Below, piece by piece: positions 16,140-23,784 of a stretch of 46,331 nt of DNA. The position numbers and the translations under genes were made by a program. Origin of the DNA: Nocardiopsis flavescens (GTDB lineage: Bacteria; Actinomycetota; Actinomycetes; Streptosporangiales; Streptosporangiaceae); contig NZ_FQZK01000034.1 in assembly GCF_900141985.1 (NCBI RefSeq), positions 1 to 46,331 of the forward strand. Direction: 5' to 3'. Positions within the stretch are counted from its first letter, which is position 1, and every line of letters begins with the position of its first letter. Below the pieces are notes generated by a model. That model saw nothing but the letters and a program-made list of their open reading frames with translations, searched no databases and was not told where the DNA came from.

Positions 16140-17258
16140 ATGTCTGCACCGAACAATTCCTTCGACCCGGTCGAGGTGACCCCCCTGCACCCCGACGAGG
16201 TCGCCCGCATGCGCGAGGAGGCACTGGCCGCCATCGCGGCGGCACAGGACCTCGCCGAACTCAAGGAGGTCCGCCTCGCCCACGCCGGCGACCGGTCCCC
16301 GCTGGCCCTGGCCAACCGGGAGATCGGGGCGCTGCCCCCGGCCGCCAAGGCCGAGGCCGGAAAGCGCGTCGGCGGCGCCCGCCGCGACGTCGGCCAGGCC
16401 GTCAAGGAGCGCCAGGCCGCCCTGGAGGCCGAGCGCGACGAGCGCGTCCTCGTCGAGGAGCGCGTCGACGTCACCCTGCCCTGGGACCGGACGCCGCGCG
16501 GCGCCCGCCACCCGCTGACCACCGTCGCCGAGCGCATGGCCGACGTGTTCGTCGGCATGGGCTTCGAGATCGCGGAGGGCCCCGAGGTCGAGGCGGAGTG
16601 GTTCAACTTCGACGCACTCAACTTCCAGCCCGACCACCCGGCCCGCACCATGCAGGACACCTTCTTCGTCGAGGGCCCCGACGGCGGAGACTCCGGCGTG
16701 GTCATGCGCACCCACACCTCGCCGGTGCAGGTCCGCGCGCTGCTCTCCCGCGAACTGCCCGTCTACGTGGTCGCGCCCGGCAAGACCTTCCGGACCGACG
16801 AGCTCGACGCCACCCACAGCCCGGTCTTCCACCAGCTGGAGGGCCTGGTCGTGGACAAGGGCATCACCATGGCGCACCTGCGCGGCGCCATCGACGCCTT
16901 CGTCGGCTCGATGTTCGGCGAGGGCCTGCGCACCCGCTTCCGCGCCTCCTACTTCCCCTTCACCGAGCCGTCGGCCGAGGTGGACATGGAGTGCTTCGTG
17001 TGCCGCGGCGCGTCGGTGGGCGACCCCGACAACCCCTGCCGCACCTGCTCCAGCGAGGGCTGGATCGAGATCGGCGGCTGCGGCGTGGTCAACCCGCGCG
17101 TGCTCGTCGCCGCCGGGGTCGACCCCGAGGTGTACAGCGGCTGGGCCTTCGGCCTGGGAATCGAACGGACACTGATGTTCGCGCACGGGGTGCGCGACAT
17201 GCACGACATGGTCGAGGGCGACATCCGCTTCACCTCGGCGTTCGGGAGTGAGAACTGA
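16140..17258 (+). CDS. pheS: Phenylalanyl-tRNA synthetase alpha subunit
   Basis: 372 residues. Carries the class II catalytic core of the alpha2-beta2 enzyme. An N-terminal coiled coil (about 20-100) binds tRNA. Motif 2 is FRTDELDATHSPVFHQLEGL and motif 3 GWAFGLGIERTLM; the substrate-binding FNFDALNFQPDHPA stretch is intact. The ATG at 16140 follows GGTGAGG. The stop overlaps the pheT start (TGATG), giving equal subunit synthesis. The 180-bp spacer upstream shows no T-box or Phe-rich leader peptide. Confidence 0.97.
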   Translation: MSAPNNSFDPVEVTPLHPDEVARMREEALAAIAAAQDLAELKEVRLAHAGDRSPLALANREIGALPPAAKAEAGKRVGGARRDVGQAVKERQAALEAERDERVLVEERVDVTLPWDRTPRGARHPLTTVAERMADVFVGMGFEIAEGPEVEAEWFNFDALNFQPDHPARTMQDTFFVEGPDGGDSGVVMRTHTSPVQVRALLSRELPVYVVAPGKTFRTDELDATHSPVFHQLEGLVVDKGITMAHLRGAIDAFVGSMFGEGLRTRFRASYFPFTEPSAEVDMECFVCRGASVGDPDNPCRTCSSEGWIEIGGCGVVNPRVLVAAGVDPEVYSGWAFGLGIERTLMFAHGVRDMHDMVEGDIRFTSAFGSEN

Positions 17259-19747
17259 TGCGCGTCCCCCTTTCCTGGCTGCGGGAGTACGTCGACCTGC
17301 CGGCCGGCGCCACCGCGCGCGACCTCGCCTCCCGGCTCACCCTGGCCGGGCTGGAGGTCGAGACCGTCGACTCCCTGGGCGCGGACCTCACCGGCCCCAT
17401 CGTCTACGGGCGCGTCCTGGAGATCGAGGAGCTCACCGAGTTCAAGAAGCCCATCCGCTACTGCCGGGTGGACGTGGGCGCGGCCAACGGCACCGGCGAG
17501 CCCCAGCGGATCATCTGCGGCGCCCGCAACTTCTCCGAGGGCGACCTCGTCGTCGTCTCCCTGCCCGGGGCGGAGCTGCCCGGCGGGTTCCGGATCGGCG
17601 CCCGCAAGACCTACGGCCGCCTGTCCGAGGGCATGATCTGCTCGGCCACCGAGCTGGGGCTGTGGGAGGACCACAGCGGCATCGTCATCCTCCCCGAGGG
17701 CTTCGGCGAGGTCGGCGAGGACGCCATCGGCCCGCTCGGCCTGCGCGAGGACGTCATCGACATCGCCGTCACGCCGGACCGCGGCTACGCGCTGTCGATC
17801 CGCGGGGTGGCCCGCGAGGCCGCCTCCCTGTACGGTGTCGCATTCCACGACCCCGCCGCCGTCGACGTGCCCGCGTCCGCGGGAGCGGGCCACCCGGCCG
17901 CCATCGCCGACGACTCCCTGTGCGACCGCCTCGTGCTGCGCGCGGCCACCGGCTTCGACCCGGACGCGCCCACCCCGCTGTGGATGAAGCGCCGCCTGCA
18001 CCAGAGCGGGGTGCGCCCCGTCTCCCTGGCCGTGGACGTCACCAACTACGTGATGCTCGAACTCGGCCAGCCGCTGCACGCCTGGGACCGGGACCGCCTC
18101 ACCGGCACCGTCACCGTGCGCGCCGCCGAGGCGGGGGAGAAGCTGGAGACCCTCGACCACGTCCAGCGCTCCCTGGACACCGACGACATCGTCATCGCCG
18201 ACGGGGCCGGCGCCCAGGCGATCGCGGGCGTCATGGGCGGGCTCGACACCGAGATCGGCGCCTCCTCCACGGCGGTCCTCATCGAGGCGGCCCACTTCGA
18301 CGCGATCCGCATCGCCCGTGCTTCGCGCCGCCACCAGCTCTCCTCGGAGGCCTCCCGCCGCTTCGAGCGCGGCGTCGACTCCCACCTCCAGCTCGCCGCC
18401 GCCACCCGCGCCGTCGGGCTGCTGGCCGAGCTGGGCGGGGCGACCGCAGAGGACGCGTACACCCACCTGGACCGGGTCGCGCCCCGCACGCCCGTCACGG
18501 TCCGGGCCGGGCACGCCGCCTCGGTCTCGGGGGTCGACTACCCGGCGGGCACCACGGAGAAGTGGCTGGAGGCCGTGGGCTGCGACGTCTCCGCCGACGG
18601 GGACGTCCTGACGGTCACCCCGCCGCCCTGGCGCCCCGACCTCACCGACCCCAACGACCTGGCGGAGGAGGTCATCCGGTTCGAGGGCTACGAGAACATC
18701 CCCTCGATCCGGCCGCGCGGCTCCGGCCGCGGCCTCACCGCGGGCCAGCGGCTGCGCCGCGCCGTGGGCCGCGCCCTGGCCGACGCCGGGTACAACGAGG
18801 TGCTGTCGTACCCGTTCACCGGGCAGCGCGACCTCGACGGGCTCCAGCTGCCCGCCGACGACGCCCGCCGCAAGGCCCTGCGCCTGGCCAACCCGCTCAA
18901 CGACGAGGAGCCGCTGCTGCGGACCACGCTGCTACCGGGACTGTTCAAGGCGCTGGCCCGCAACACGGGCCGCGGCTTCACCGACGTCGCCCTGTTCGAG
19001 ACGGGCCTGGTGTACCGCCCCCGGGCGCAGGCCACCCGCGCCCCCCTGCTGCCGGTCGACCGGGGGCCGGGCGCCGAGGAGCTGGCGCTCGTCGACGCCG
19101 CCCTGCCCGAGCAGCCGCGCCGGGTCGGCGCCGTCATCACCGGCGACGCCGAGCGCGCCGGGTGGTGGGGCGCCGGCCGTGCGGCCACCTGGGCCGACGC
19201 CGTCCAGGCCGCCCGCGAGGTCGCCCGGGTCGCCGGGGTGGAACTGGAGGCCGAGGCCGACGTCCACGCCCCCTGGCACCCCGGGCGCTGTGCCGCGCTG
19301 TACGTGCGGGCGGAGGGCGAGCGCCTGCTCGTGGGCCACGCCGGCGAGCTGCACCCGCGCACCGTCAAGGCGTTCGGCCTGCCCGAGCGCACCGCCGCCA
19401 TGGAGCTGGAGCTGGACCGCGTCGAGCGGGCCCGCACCCCGGTCGTCGCCCCGGAGGTGTCCACCTACCCGGTGGCCGTCCAGGACGTCGCGCTGGTCGT
19501 GGACGGCGACGTGCCGGTGGGCGCCCTGCGCGAGGCCCTGGCCGCGGGGGCGGGCGGGCTGCTGGAGAGCGTGCGCCTGTTCGACGTCTACACCGGTGAG
19601 CAGGTGGGCGAGGGCCGCAAGTCGGTGGCGTTCACCCTGCGCTTCCGTGCGGCGGACCGCACGGTGACGGCGGAGGAGGCGGGCGCCGCCCGCGACGCCG
19701 CCGTGGCCGAGGCCGCCGCGCGCACCGGCGCCTCGCTGCGCGCCTGA
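17258..19747 (+). CDS. pheT: Phenylalanyl-tRNA synthetase beta subunit
   Basis: 829 residues. Domains in order: N-terminal PWLREYVDLP-type start, an EMAP-II-like tRNA-binding domain (about 40-160, CGARNFSEGDLVVV), the B3/B4 editing domain (about 210-400, with YVMLELGQPLHAWD), B5 (about 405-480), the catalytic-like core, and a C-terminal ferredoxin-fold anticodon-binding domain (EVSTYPVAVQDVALVVDGDV onward). Normal length. It follows pheS with overlapping stop and start codons and is closed by a strong hairpin. Confidence 0.97.
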   Translation: MRVPLSWLREYVDLPAGATARDLASRLTLAGLEVETVDSLGADLTGPIVYGRVLEIEELTEFKKPIRYCRVDVGAANGTGEPQRIICGARNFSEGDLVVVSLPGAELPGGFRIGARKTYGRLSEGMICSATELGLWEDHSGIVILPEGFGEVGEDAIGPLGLREDVIDIAVTPDRGYALSIRGVAREAASLYGVAFHDPAAVDVPASAGAGHPAAIADDSLCDRLVLRAATGFDPDAPTPLWMKRRLHQSGVRPVSLAVDVTNYVMLELGQPLHAWDRDRLTGTVTVRAAEAGEKLETLDHVQRSLDTDDIVIADGAGAQAIAGVMGGLDTEIGASSTAVLIEAAHFDAIRIARASRRHQLSSEASRRFERGVDSHLQLAAATRAVGLLAELGGATAEDAYTHLDRVAPRTPVTVRAGHAASVSGVDYPAGTTEKWLEAVGCDVSADGDVLTVTPPPWRPDLTDPNDLAEEVIRFEGYENIPSIRPRGSGRGLTAGQRLRRAVGRALADAGYNEVLSYPFTGQRDLDGLQLPADDARRKALRLANPLNDEEPLLRTTLLPGLFKALARNTGRGFTDVALFETGLVYRPRAQATRAPLLPVDRGPGAEELALVDAALPEQPRRVGAVITGDAERAGWWGAGRAATWADAVQAAREVARVAGVELEAEADVHAPWHPGRCAALYVRAEGERLLVGHAGELHPRTVKAFGLPERTAAMELELDRVERARTPVVAPEVSTYPVAVQDVALVVDGDVPVGALREALAAGAGGLLESVRLFDVYTGEQVGEGRKSVAFTLRFRAADRTVTAEEAGAARDAAVAEAAARTGASLRA

Positions 19748-19762
19748 CGCGCCGCGCCGTAC

Positions 19763-19789
19763 AGGGGCCGCCCCGCCGGGGCGGCCCCT
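19763..19789 (+). terminator. Terminator after pheT
   Basis: Perfect 12-bp stem AGGGGCCGCCCC / GGGGCGGCCCCT with a GCC loop, 16 bp after the pheT stop codon. No T tract, but the stem is very strong. Confidence 0.75.
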
Positions 19790-20089
19790 CGCGTGTTTCC
19801 GGGAGATGGCGGTCCCGAGGCGTGAAAGCGCGCGCGAAAGGGGGTTCGGAAGAGCTTTTTTCAGCCCTGTTCTCCCAGCGTGTCATGGGTTTTCGGGAGC
19901 ATGTGCCGGGGTAGCCGGAATGACCCCGGTGTTTCGGGGCATGAAAGTTCGTTTCGTCTCTTGCTGTGAGGCACCTCGCGCATTTAGCCTGCAAGCAACC
20001 CGCCCTCCAAGGGCGCCCGGAGGCGGGGACCGCAGGAATTCCGGCAGCGCGTCGTTCTTCGCGCACGTCCACGGTTCGGAGGTCGCCCT
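19790..20089 (+). other. Leader region of the aminotransferase gene
   Basis: 300 bp of noticeably lower GC than the genes around it and no credible gene. Two overlapping hairpins compete for the same bases: CCGGGGT (19906-19912) with ACCCCGG (19923-19929), or CCCCG (19924-19928) with CGGGG (19935-19939). A T-run (TTTTTT at about 19855-19861) lies upstream. The promoter candidate is listed separately and starts downstream of these hairpins. Confidence 0.4.
19961..19990 (+). promoter_or_regulatory. Candidate promoter of the aminotransferase gene
   Basis: TTGCTG (19961-19966) and TAGCCT (19985-19990) with an 18-bp spacer match the actinobacterial vegetative pattern. The predicted leader is about 90 nt and contains a GC-rich inverted repeat (CCCGCCCTCC / GGAGGCGGG). 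Confidence 0.45.
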
Positions 20090-21397
20090 ATGACCGAAAC
20101 GGTTGTTCCGTCCGTCCCCGTCGCCCAGCCGACGCGGGAGCCCGGTCGCCTCTGGCACACCTTCTGCGATATGAACACGGTCCGCAAGGGCCCCGAGTTC
20201 ACGGTGGCACGCGCCGAGGGCGTGTGGCTCTGGGACGAGGCGGGGGACCGGTACCTCGACGGTACCGCCAGCCTCTGGTACTGCAACGTCGGCCACGGAC
20301 GGCCCGAGATCGCCGAGGCCGTCCACCGCCAGATGCTCACCCTGGACGCCTACACCGTGTACGGCGACTTCGCCAACGCACCCGCGGTGCGGCTCAGCGA
20401 GCGGCTGGCCGCGCACGCACCCGTCTCCGACCCCCGGGTGATCCTCACCTGCGGGGGAGGGGAGTCCATCGACACCGCGGCCAAGCTCGCCCGCCGCTAC
20501 CACGCCGTCAGCGGCGCACCGGACAAGGTCCACCTGATCAGCCGCACCGGCGGCTACCACGGCCTGAACGGGTTCGGCACCAGCGTGATCGGCATGGAGC
20601 GGTTCCGCACCGGGTTCGGGCCGCTGGTCGAGGACGTGTCGGTGGTCCCGCACGACTCCGCGGCGGCCCTGGAGGCCGAGATCCTCCGGGTGGGGCCCGG
20701 ACGGGTGGCCGCCTTCTTCGCCGAACCCGTCATCGGGGCCGGCGGGGTGTACGCACCGCCCCAGGGGTACTTCGCCGAAGTGTCCCGGATCTGTCAGCGG
20801 TACGGCGTCCTGTTCATCGTCGACAGCGTCATCTGCGGGTTCGCCCGCCTGGGCGACTGGTTCGGGATCGAGCGGTTCGGGGCGCGGCCCGACATGATCG
20901 TCTTCGCCAAGGGCGTCTCCAGCGGCTACCTGCCGCTGGGCGGCGTGGTGGTGAGCGGCAGGGTGGCCGAGCCGTTCTGGTACCAGGACGACCACCCGTT
21001 CCTGCACGGGACCACCTACGCCGGGCACCCGACCGCCTGCGCGGCGGCGATGGCCAACCTCGACATCCTGGAGAGGGAGGACCTGTTCACGGTCTCCCTG
21101 GAGGTCGAGCGCCAGCTGGACGGGGCGCTGCGCTCCCTGGCCGACCACCCGCTGGTGTCGCAGGTCCGCTCGGGCACGGGGGTGATGGCCGCGGTGGAGC
21201 TGACCGAGGAGGCGCTGGCCGAGCGGGGGATCACCACGGCGGAGGTGTTCGCCGAGGCGCGGATGCGCGGGGTGATCCTGCGGGCCGTTCCGACGGCGCT
21301 GCTCATCTCGCCGCCGCTGATCATCACCTGGGAGCAGATCGACCACCTGGTCTCGACCCTGGCCGGGGCCCTGGACGCGGTGGCCGCACGGCACTGA
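20090..21397 (+). CDS. Class III (omega) aminotransferase
   Basis: 435-residue PLP-dependent fold-type I transaminase of the class that uses amines or omega-amino acids. Visible: LWYCNVGHGRPEIAEA, the cofactor-phosphate region LTCGGGESIDTAAKLARRY, SRTGGYHG, the cofactor-ring Asp in IVDSVICGFARLGDWFG, and the PLP lysine in VFAKGVSSGYLPLGGV. Most relatives have D-E-V-I-C-G-F; here the Glu after the Asp is Ser. Likely substrates are polyamine-derived amines or beta-alanine/GABA-like compounds, inferred from the FAD amine oxidase downstream. GGAGG lies about eight bases before the ATG. Confidence 0.88.
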   Translation: MTETVVPSVPVAQPTREPGRLWHTFCDMNTVRKGPEFTVARAEGVWLWDEAGDRYLDGTASLWYCNVGHGRPEIAEAVHRQMLTLDAYTVYGDFANAPAVRLSERLAAHAPVSDPRVILTCGGGESIDTAAKLARRYHAVSGAPDKVHLISRTGGYHGLNGFGTSVIGMERFRTGFGPLVEDVSVVPHDSAAALEAEILRVGPGRVAAFFAEPVIGAGGVYAPPQGYFAEVSRICQRYGVLFIVDSVICGFARLGDWFGIERFGARPDMIVFAKGVSSGYLPLGGVVVSGRVAEPFWYQDDHPFLHGTTYAGHPTACAAAMANLDILEREDLFTVSLEVERQLDGALRSLADHPLVSQVRSGTGVMAAVELTEEALAERGITTAEVFAEARMRGVILRAVPTALLISPPLIITWEQIDHLVSTLAGALDAVAARH

Positions 21398-21431
21398 GCC
21401 GCGGCGGCCCGCGCCGCGCGCACGACGGCCC

Positions 21432-21460
21432 GGAGGCCGGGGGAGCCACCCCCGGCCTCC
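21432..21460 (+). terminator. Terminator after the aminotransferase gene
   Basis: Perfect 12-bp stem GGAGGCCGGGGG / CCCCCGGCCTCC with a five-base loop, followed by ATTTCGTT. It separates the aminotransferase transcript from the marR promoter region. Confidence 0.75.
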
Positions 21461-21477
21461 ATTTCGTTGAACCGATG

Positions 21478-21501
21478 AAGTATTTTCCTTGGAAAAGACT
21501 T
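21478..21501. promoter_or_regulatory. Palindromic operator upstream of marR
   Basis: Arms AAGTATTTTCC and GGAAAAGACTT flank TT; 10 of 11 pairs match. A related half site GGAAGATACTT lies at 21535-21545, so a longer inverted repeat GAAGTAT (21477-21483) / ATACTTC (21540-21546) encloses the region. It is AT-rich against the background and ends 16 bp before the marR start codon. Autoregulation by the MarR protein is the natural reading but is inferred. Confidence 0.6.
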
Positions 21502-21561
21502 TCCCGTGCGACCATCGTCCTGTATTGTTTCTCGGGAAGATACTTCTTGAGGGGGCGCGCC

Positions 21562-22038
21562 GTGACCGCACAGCCGAACGAGGACACCGCGACAGTCACC
21601 GACGACGACCTCATCACCGCGTGGGGCCTGTTGCACGAGGCGATGAACGGCGTGCACCCCCGGCTGCTGCGCGGCATCACCCCCGACGGCAAGGACATGG
21701 CCGGGCCCTGGTTCGAGGTCCTCATACGCCTCCAGCGCACCCCCGGCCACCGCCTGCCGATGAGCCGCCTGGCCCGCGAGGTCAGCCTCAGCACCGGCGG
21801 CTTCACCAAACTGGCCGACCGCCTCGAACGCGAGGGCCACCTCCAGCGCGAGAACTGCTCCTCCGACCGGCGCGTGGTCTACGCGACCCTCACGCCCGAG
21901 GGGCTCGACTTCATCGAGAAGGTGCGCGTCAAGCACGTCGAACGGCTGCGCGAGTACGTCCTGGCCCCCCTGGGCGATGAGGGCGTGCGCACCCTCTCCG
22001 CGGTGGCGCGTACGCTGCGTGACAGCTCCCCCTGTTGA
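21562..22038 (+). CDS. MarR-family transcriptional regulator
   Basis: 158 residues. The winged helix-turn-helix is clear: RLPMSRLAREVSLSTGGFTK (HTH), LADRLEREGHLQREN (recognition helix), then the wing SSDRRVVYATLTPEG. Dimerisation helices flank it. GTG at 21562 is chosen because GAGGGGG lies at 21549-21555; the open frame upstream runs through the operator and terminator and is not coding. It lies between the aminotransferase and oxidase genes, and probably senses their amine or aldehyde substrate or product. Cys residues (C in ENCSSD and near the C-terminus) might allow redox sensing, which is only a guess. Confidence 0.88.
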   Translation: MTAQPNEDTATVTDDDLITAWGLLHEAMNGVHPRLLRGITPDGKDMAGPWFEVLIRLQRTPGHRLPMSRLAREVSLSTGGFTKLADRLEREGHLQRENCSSDRRVVYATLTPEGLDFIEKVRVKHVERLREYVLAPLGDEGVRTLSAVARTLRDSSPC

Positions 22039-22098
22039 CTCGGCACACTCCAACCGAAACTCTGGGTAGTCGATTCGCCGGTTCAGGGGCCGCCGTTC

Positions 22099-22114
22099 CC
22101 GTACGAAAGTACGG
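22099..22114. promoter_or_regulatory. Inverted repeat upstream of the FAD oxidase gene
   Basis: CCGTAC-GAAA-GTACGG, a perfect 6-bp inverted repeat (flanked by TTC and AAA), lies about 95 bp before the oxidase start. It differs in sequence from the marR palindrome, so a second regulator is possible. Confidence 0.35.
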
Positions 22115-22207
22115 AAAACGTCCCATCAGCCGTCGTTCCCGTGTAGGTTGGCGGAAGTTCGAGGGCCCCGTGGGGTGGGGTTCCAACGGAAAGGCCCGGG
22201 GGGAATC

Positions 22208-23659
22208 ATGGGACTGTTCACCACTGCCGCACAGCTGAGGCCGATTCCCCGGTCCACCCGCTTCGCGAACGGTTCCGTCTCCTTCTGGTTCCGCGACCTC
22301 GGTTTTCCCGAGCGCAGGGACCCGCTCCCGGGCTCCGCCGACTACGACGTCTGCGTCGTCGGCGCCGGGTACACGGGACTGTGGGCGGCCTACTACCTCA
22401 AGAAGGAGCAGCCCGACCTGCGCGTCGCGGTGGTCGAACGCGAGTTCGCCGGCTTCGGCGCCTCCGGCCGTAACGGAGGGTGGCTGTCCGCGGAGTTCGC
22501 GGGCTCGCGCGAGCGCTACGCGGAGTCACACGGCAAGAGCGCGTTCATCGCCCTGCAACGCGCCATGATGAGCACCGTCGACGAGGTCATCTCCGTCGCC
22601 GCCGCCGAGGGGATCGACGCCGACATCGTCAAGGGCGGCATGCGCCTGGTCGCCACCAACGCCGCCCAGCGCGACCGGCTGGCCGAGGACATCGAGTACC
22701 TCCAGGAGTGGGGGTACTGGCCGGACGACATCCACCTGCTCCCCGCGGACCACGCCCCCTCCCTGGCCGTCGCCGACGCGGTCGCCTGCGCCTACTCCCC
22801 GCACGCCGCGCGCGTGCACCCGGCCAAGCTGGTCACCGGCCTGGCGCGGGCGGTCCAGGGGCTGGGCGTGGACATCTTCGAGGGCACCGCCGTGGAGGAG
22901 ATCCGGCCGCGCCGCGGCGGGGTCCGCCCTGCCGTGATCACCGACCGCGGAACCGTGTACGCCGACCACGTCGTGCGCGCCACCGAGGGGTTCACCTCCA
23001 CCCTGCGCGGCCGGCACCGCGAGTGGCTGCCGATGAACTCCTCGATGATCGCCACCGAGCCCGTCCCCTCCGCGGTCTGGGAGAAGATCGGCTGGGAGGG
23101 GCGCGAGGTCCTGGGCGACTCGGCGCACGCCTACGTCTACGCCCAGCGCACCGCCGACGACCGCATCGCCATCGGCGGCCGGGGCGTCCCCTACCGCTTC
23201 GGCTCCGGCCAGGACAAGGACGGCGCCACCCAGCCCCAGGCCATCGCCGAGCTGTGGAAGGCGCTCACCCGGATGTTCCCGGACGTGGCCGAGGTCCCCG
23301 TGGAGCACGCCTGGTCCGGTGCGCTGGGCGTGCCCCGCGACTGGTGCCCGAGCGTGCACATGGACGCCGAGACCGGCATCGGCTGGGCCGGGGGGTACGT
23401 GGGAAGCGGCGTGGCCACCAGCAACCTGGCCGGGCGCACCCTGCGCGACCTGATCCTGGGCCGGGACACCGAGCTGACCCGGCTGCCCTGGGTGGGCCAC
23501 CAGGTGCGCGGCTGGGAGCCCGAACCGCTGCGCTGGGTCGGCACCCGGGTCATCCACGGCCTCTACCGGACCGCCGACCGCCGCGAGTCCAAGACGCCGG
23601 AGGACAAGTCCCACACCTCCCGCCTGGCCGGGATCGCCACCCGCATCGCCGGTCGCTGA
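22208..23659 (+). CDS. FAD-dependent amine oxidoreductase (DAO family, PuuB-like)
   Basis: 483 residues. The FAD-binding Rossmann motif is VVGAGYTGLWAAYYL (G52-x-G-x-x-G57), followed by the acidic residue in VVEREFAGFGASGRNGGW, typical of glycine/sarcosine and gamma-glutamylputrescine oxidases. The C-terminal FAD contact is GWAGGYVGSGVATSNLAGR. It oxidises a primary or secondary amine, releasing H2O2 or reducing another acceptor. With the aminotransferase upstream it suggests stepwise amine catabolism; the actual substrate is unknown. The ATG at 22208 follows CGGGGGGAA. It is the last gene before a strong hairpin. Confidence 0.85.
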   Translation: MGLFTTAAQLRPIPRSTRFANGSVSFWFRDLGFPERRDPLPGSADYDVCVVGAGYTGLWAAYYLKKEQPDLRVAVVEREFAGFGASGRNGGWLSAEFAGSRERYAESHGKSAFIALQRAMMSTVDEVISVAAAEGIDADIVKGGMRLVATNAAQRDRLAEDIEYLQEWGYWPDDIHLLPADHAPSLAVADAVACAYSPHAARVHPAKLVTGLARAVQGLGVDIFEGTAVEEIRPRRGGVRPAVITDRGTVYADHVVRATEGFTSTLRGRHREWLPMNSSMIATEPVPSAVWEKIGWEGREVLGDSAHAYVYAQRTADDRIAIGGRGVPYRFGSGQDKDGATQPQAIAELWKALTRMFPDVAEVPVEHAWSGALGVPRDWCPSVHMDAETGIGWAGGYVGSGVATSNLAGRTLRDLILGRDTELTRLPWVGHQVRGWEPEPLRWVGTRVIHGLYRTADRRESKTPEDKSHTSRLAGIATRIAGR

Positions 23660-23682
23660 CCCGTCCGCGGCCCCCGCACCCG

Positions 23683-23710
23683 GGCCGGTGTGAGCGCGCT
23701 CGCACCGGCC
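23683..23710 (+). terminator. Terminator after the FAD oxidase gene
   Basis: GGCCGGTGTGAGCG and CGCTCGCACCGGCC form a near-perfect stem (one G-U pair) with a GCGC turn, followed by TTCT. It lies 24 bp after the oxidase stop and 16 bp before the arg promoter, so it insulates the two units. Confidence 0.7.
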
Positions 23711-23725
23711 TTCTCCGAATCTGGC

Positions 23726-23760
23726 TTGCATAAATTTACAGCAGTGTGCATGATAGTTCA
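23726..23760 (+). promoter_or_regulatory. arg operon promoter with two ArgR boxes
   Basis: TTGCAT (23726-23731) and CATGAT (23749-23754) are -35 and -10 elements with a 17-bp spacer. Two ARG-box-like sites, TGCATAAATTTACA (23727-23740) and TGCATGATAGTTCA (23747-23760), each match 10 of 14 positions of the classical TGAATAAAAATTCA core. They are 20 bp apart, as expected for an ArgR hexamer. They cover both promoter elements, so ArgR-arginine would block RNA polymerase. The transcript would begin about 24 nt before argC. Confidence 0.72.
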
Positions 23761-23784
23761 GTCATGCAGAGTGAGGGGAGCACC

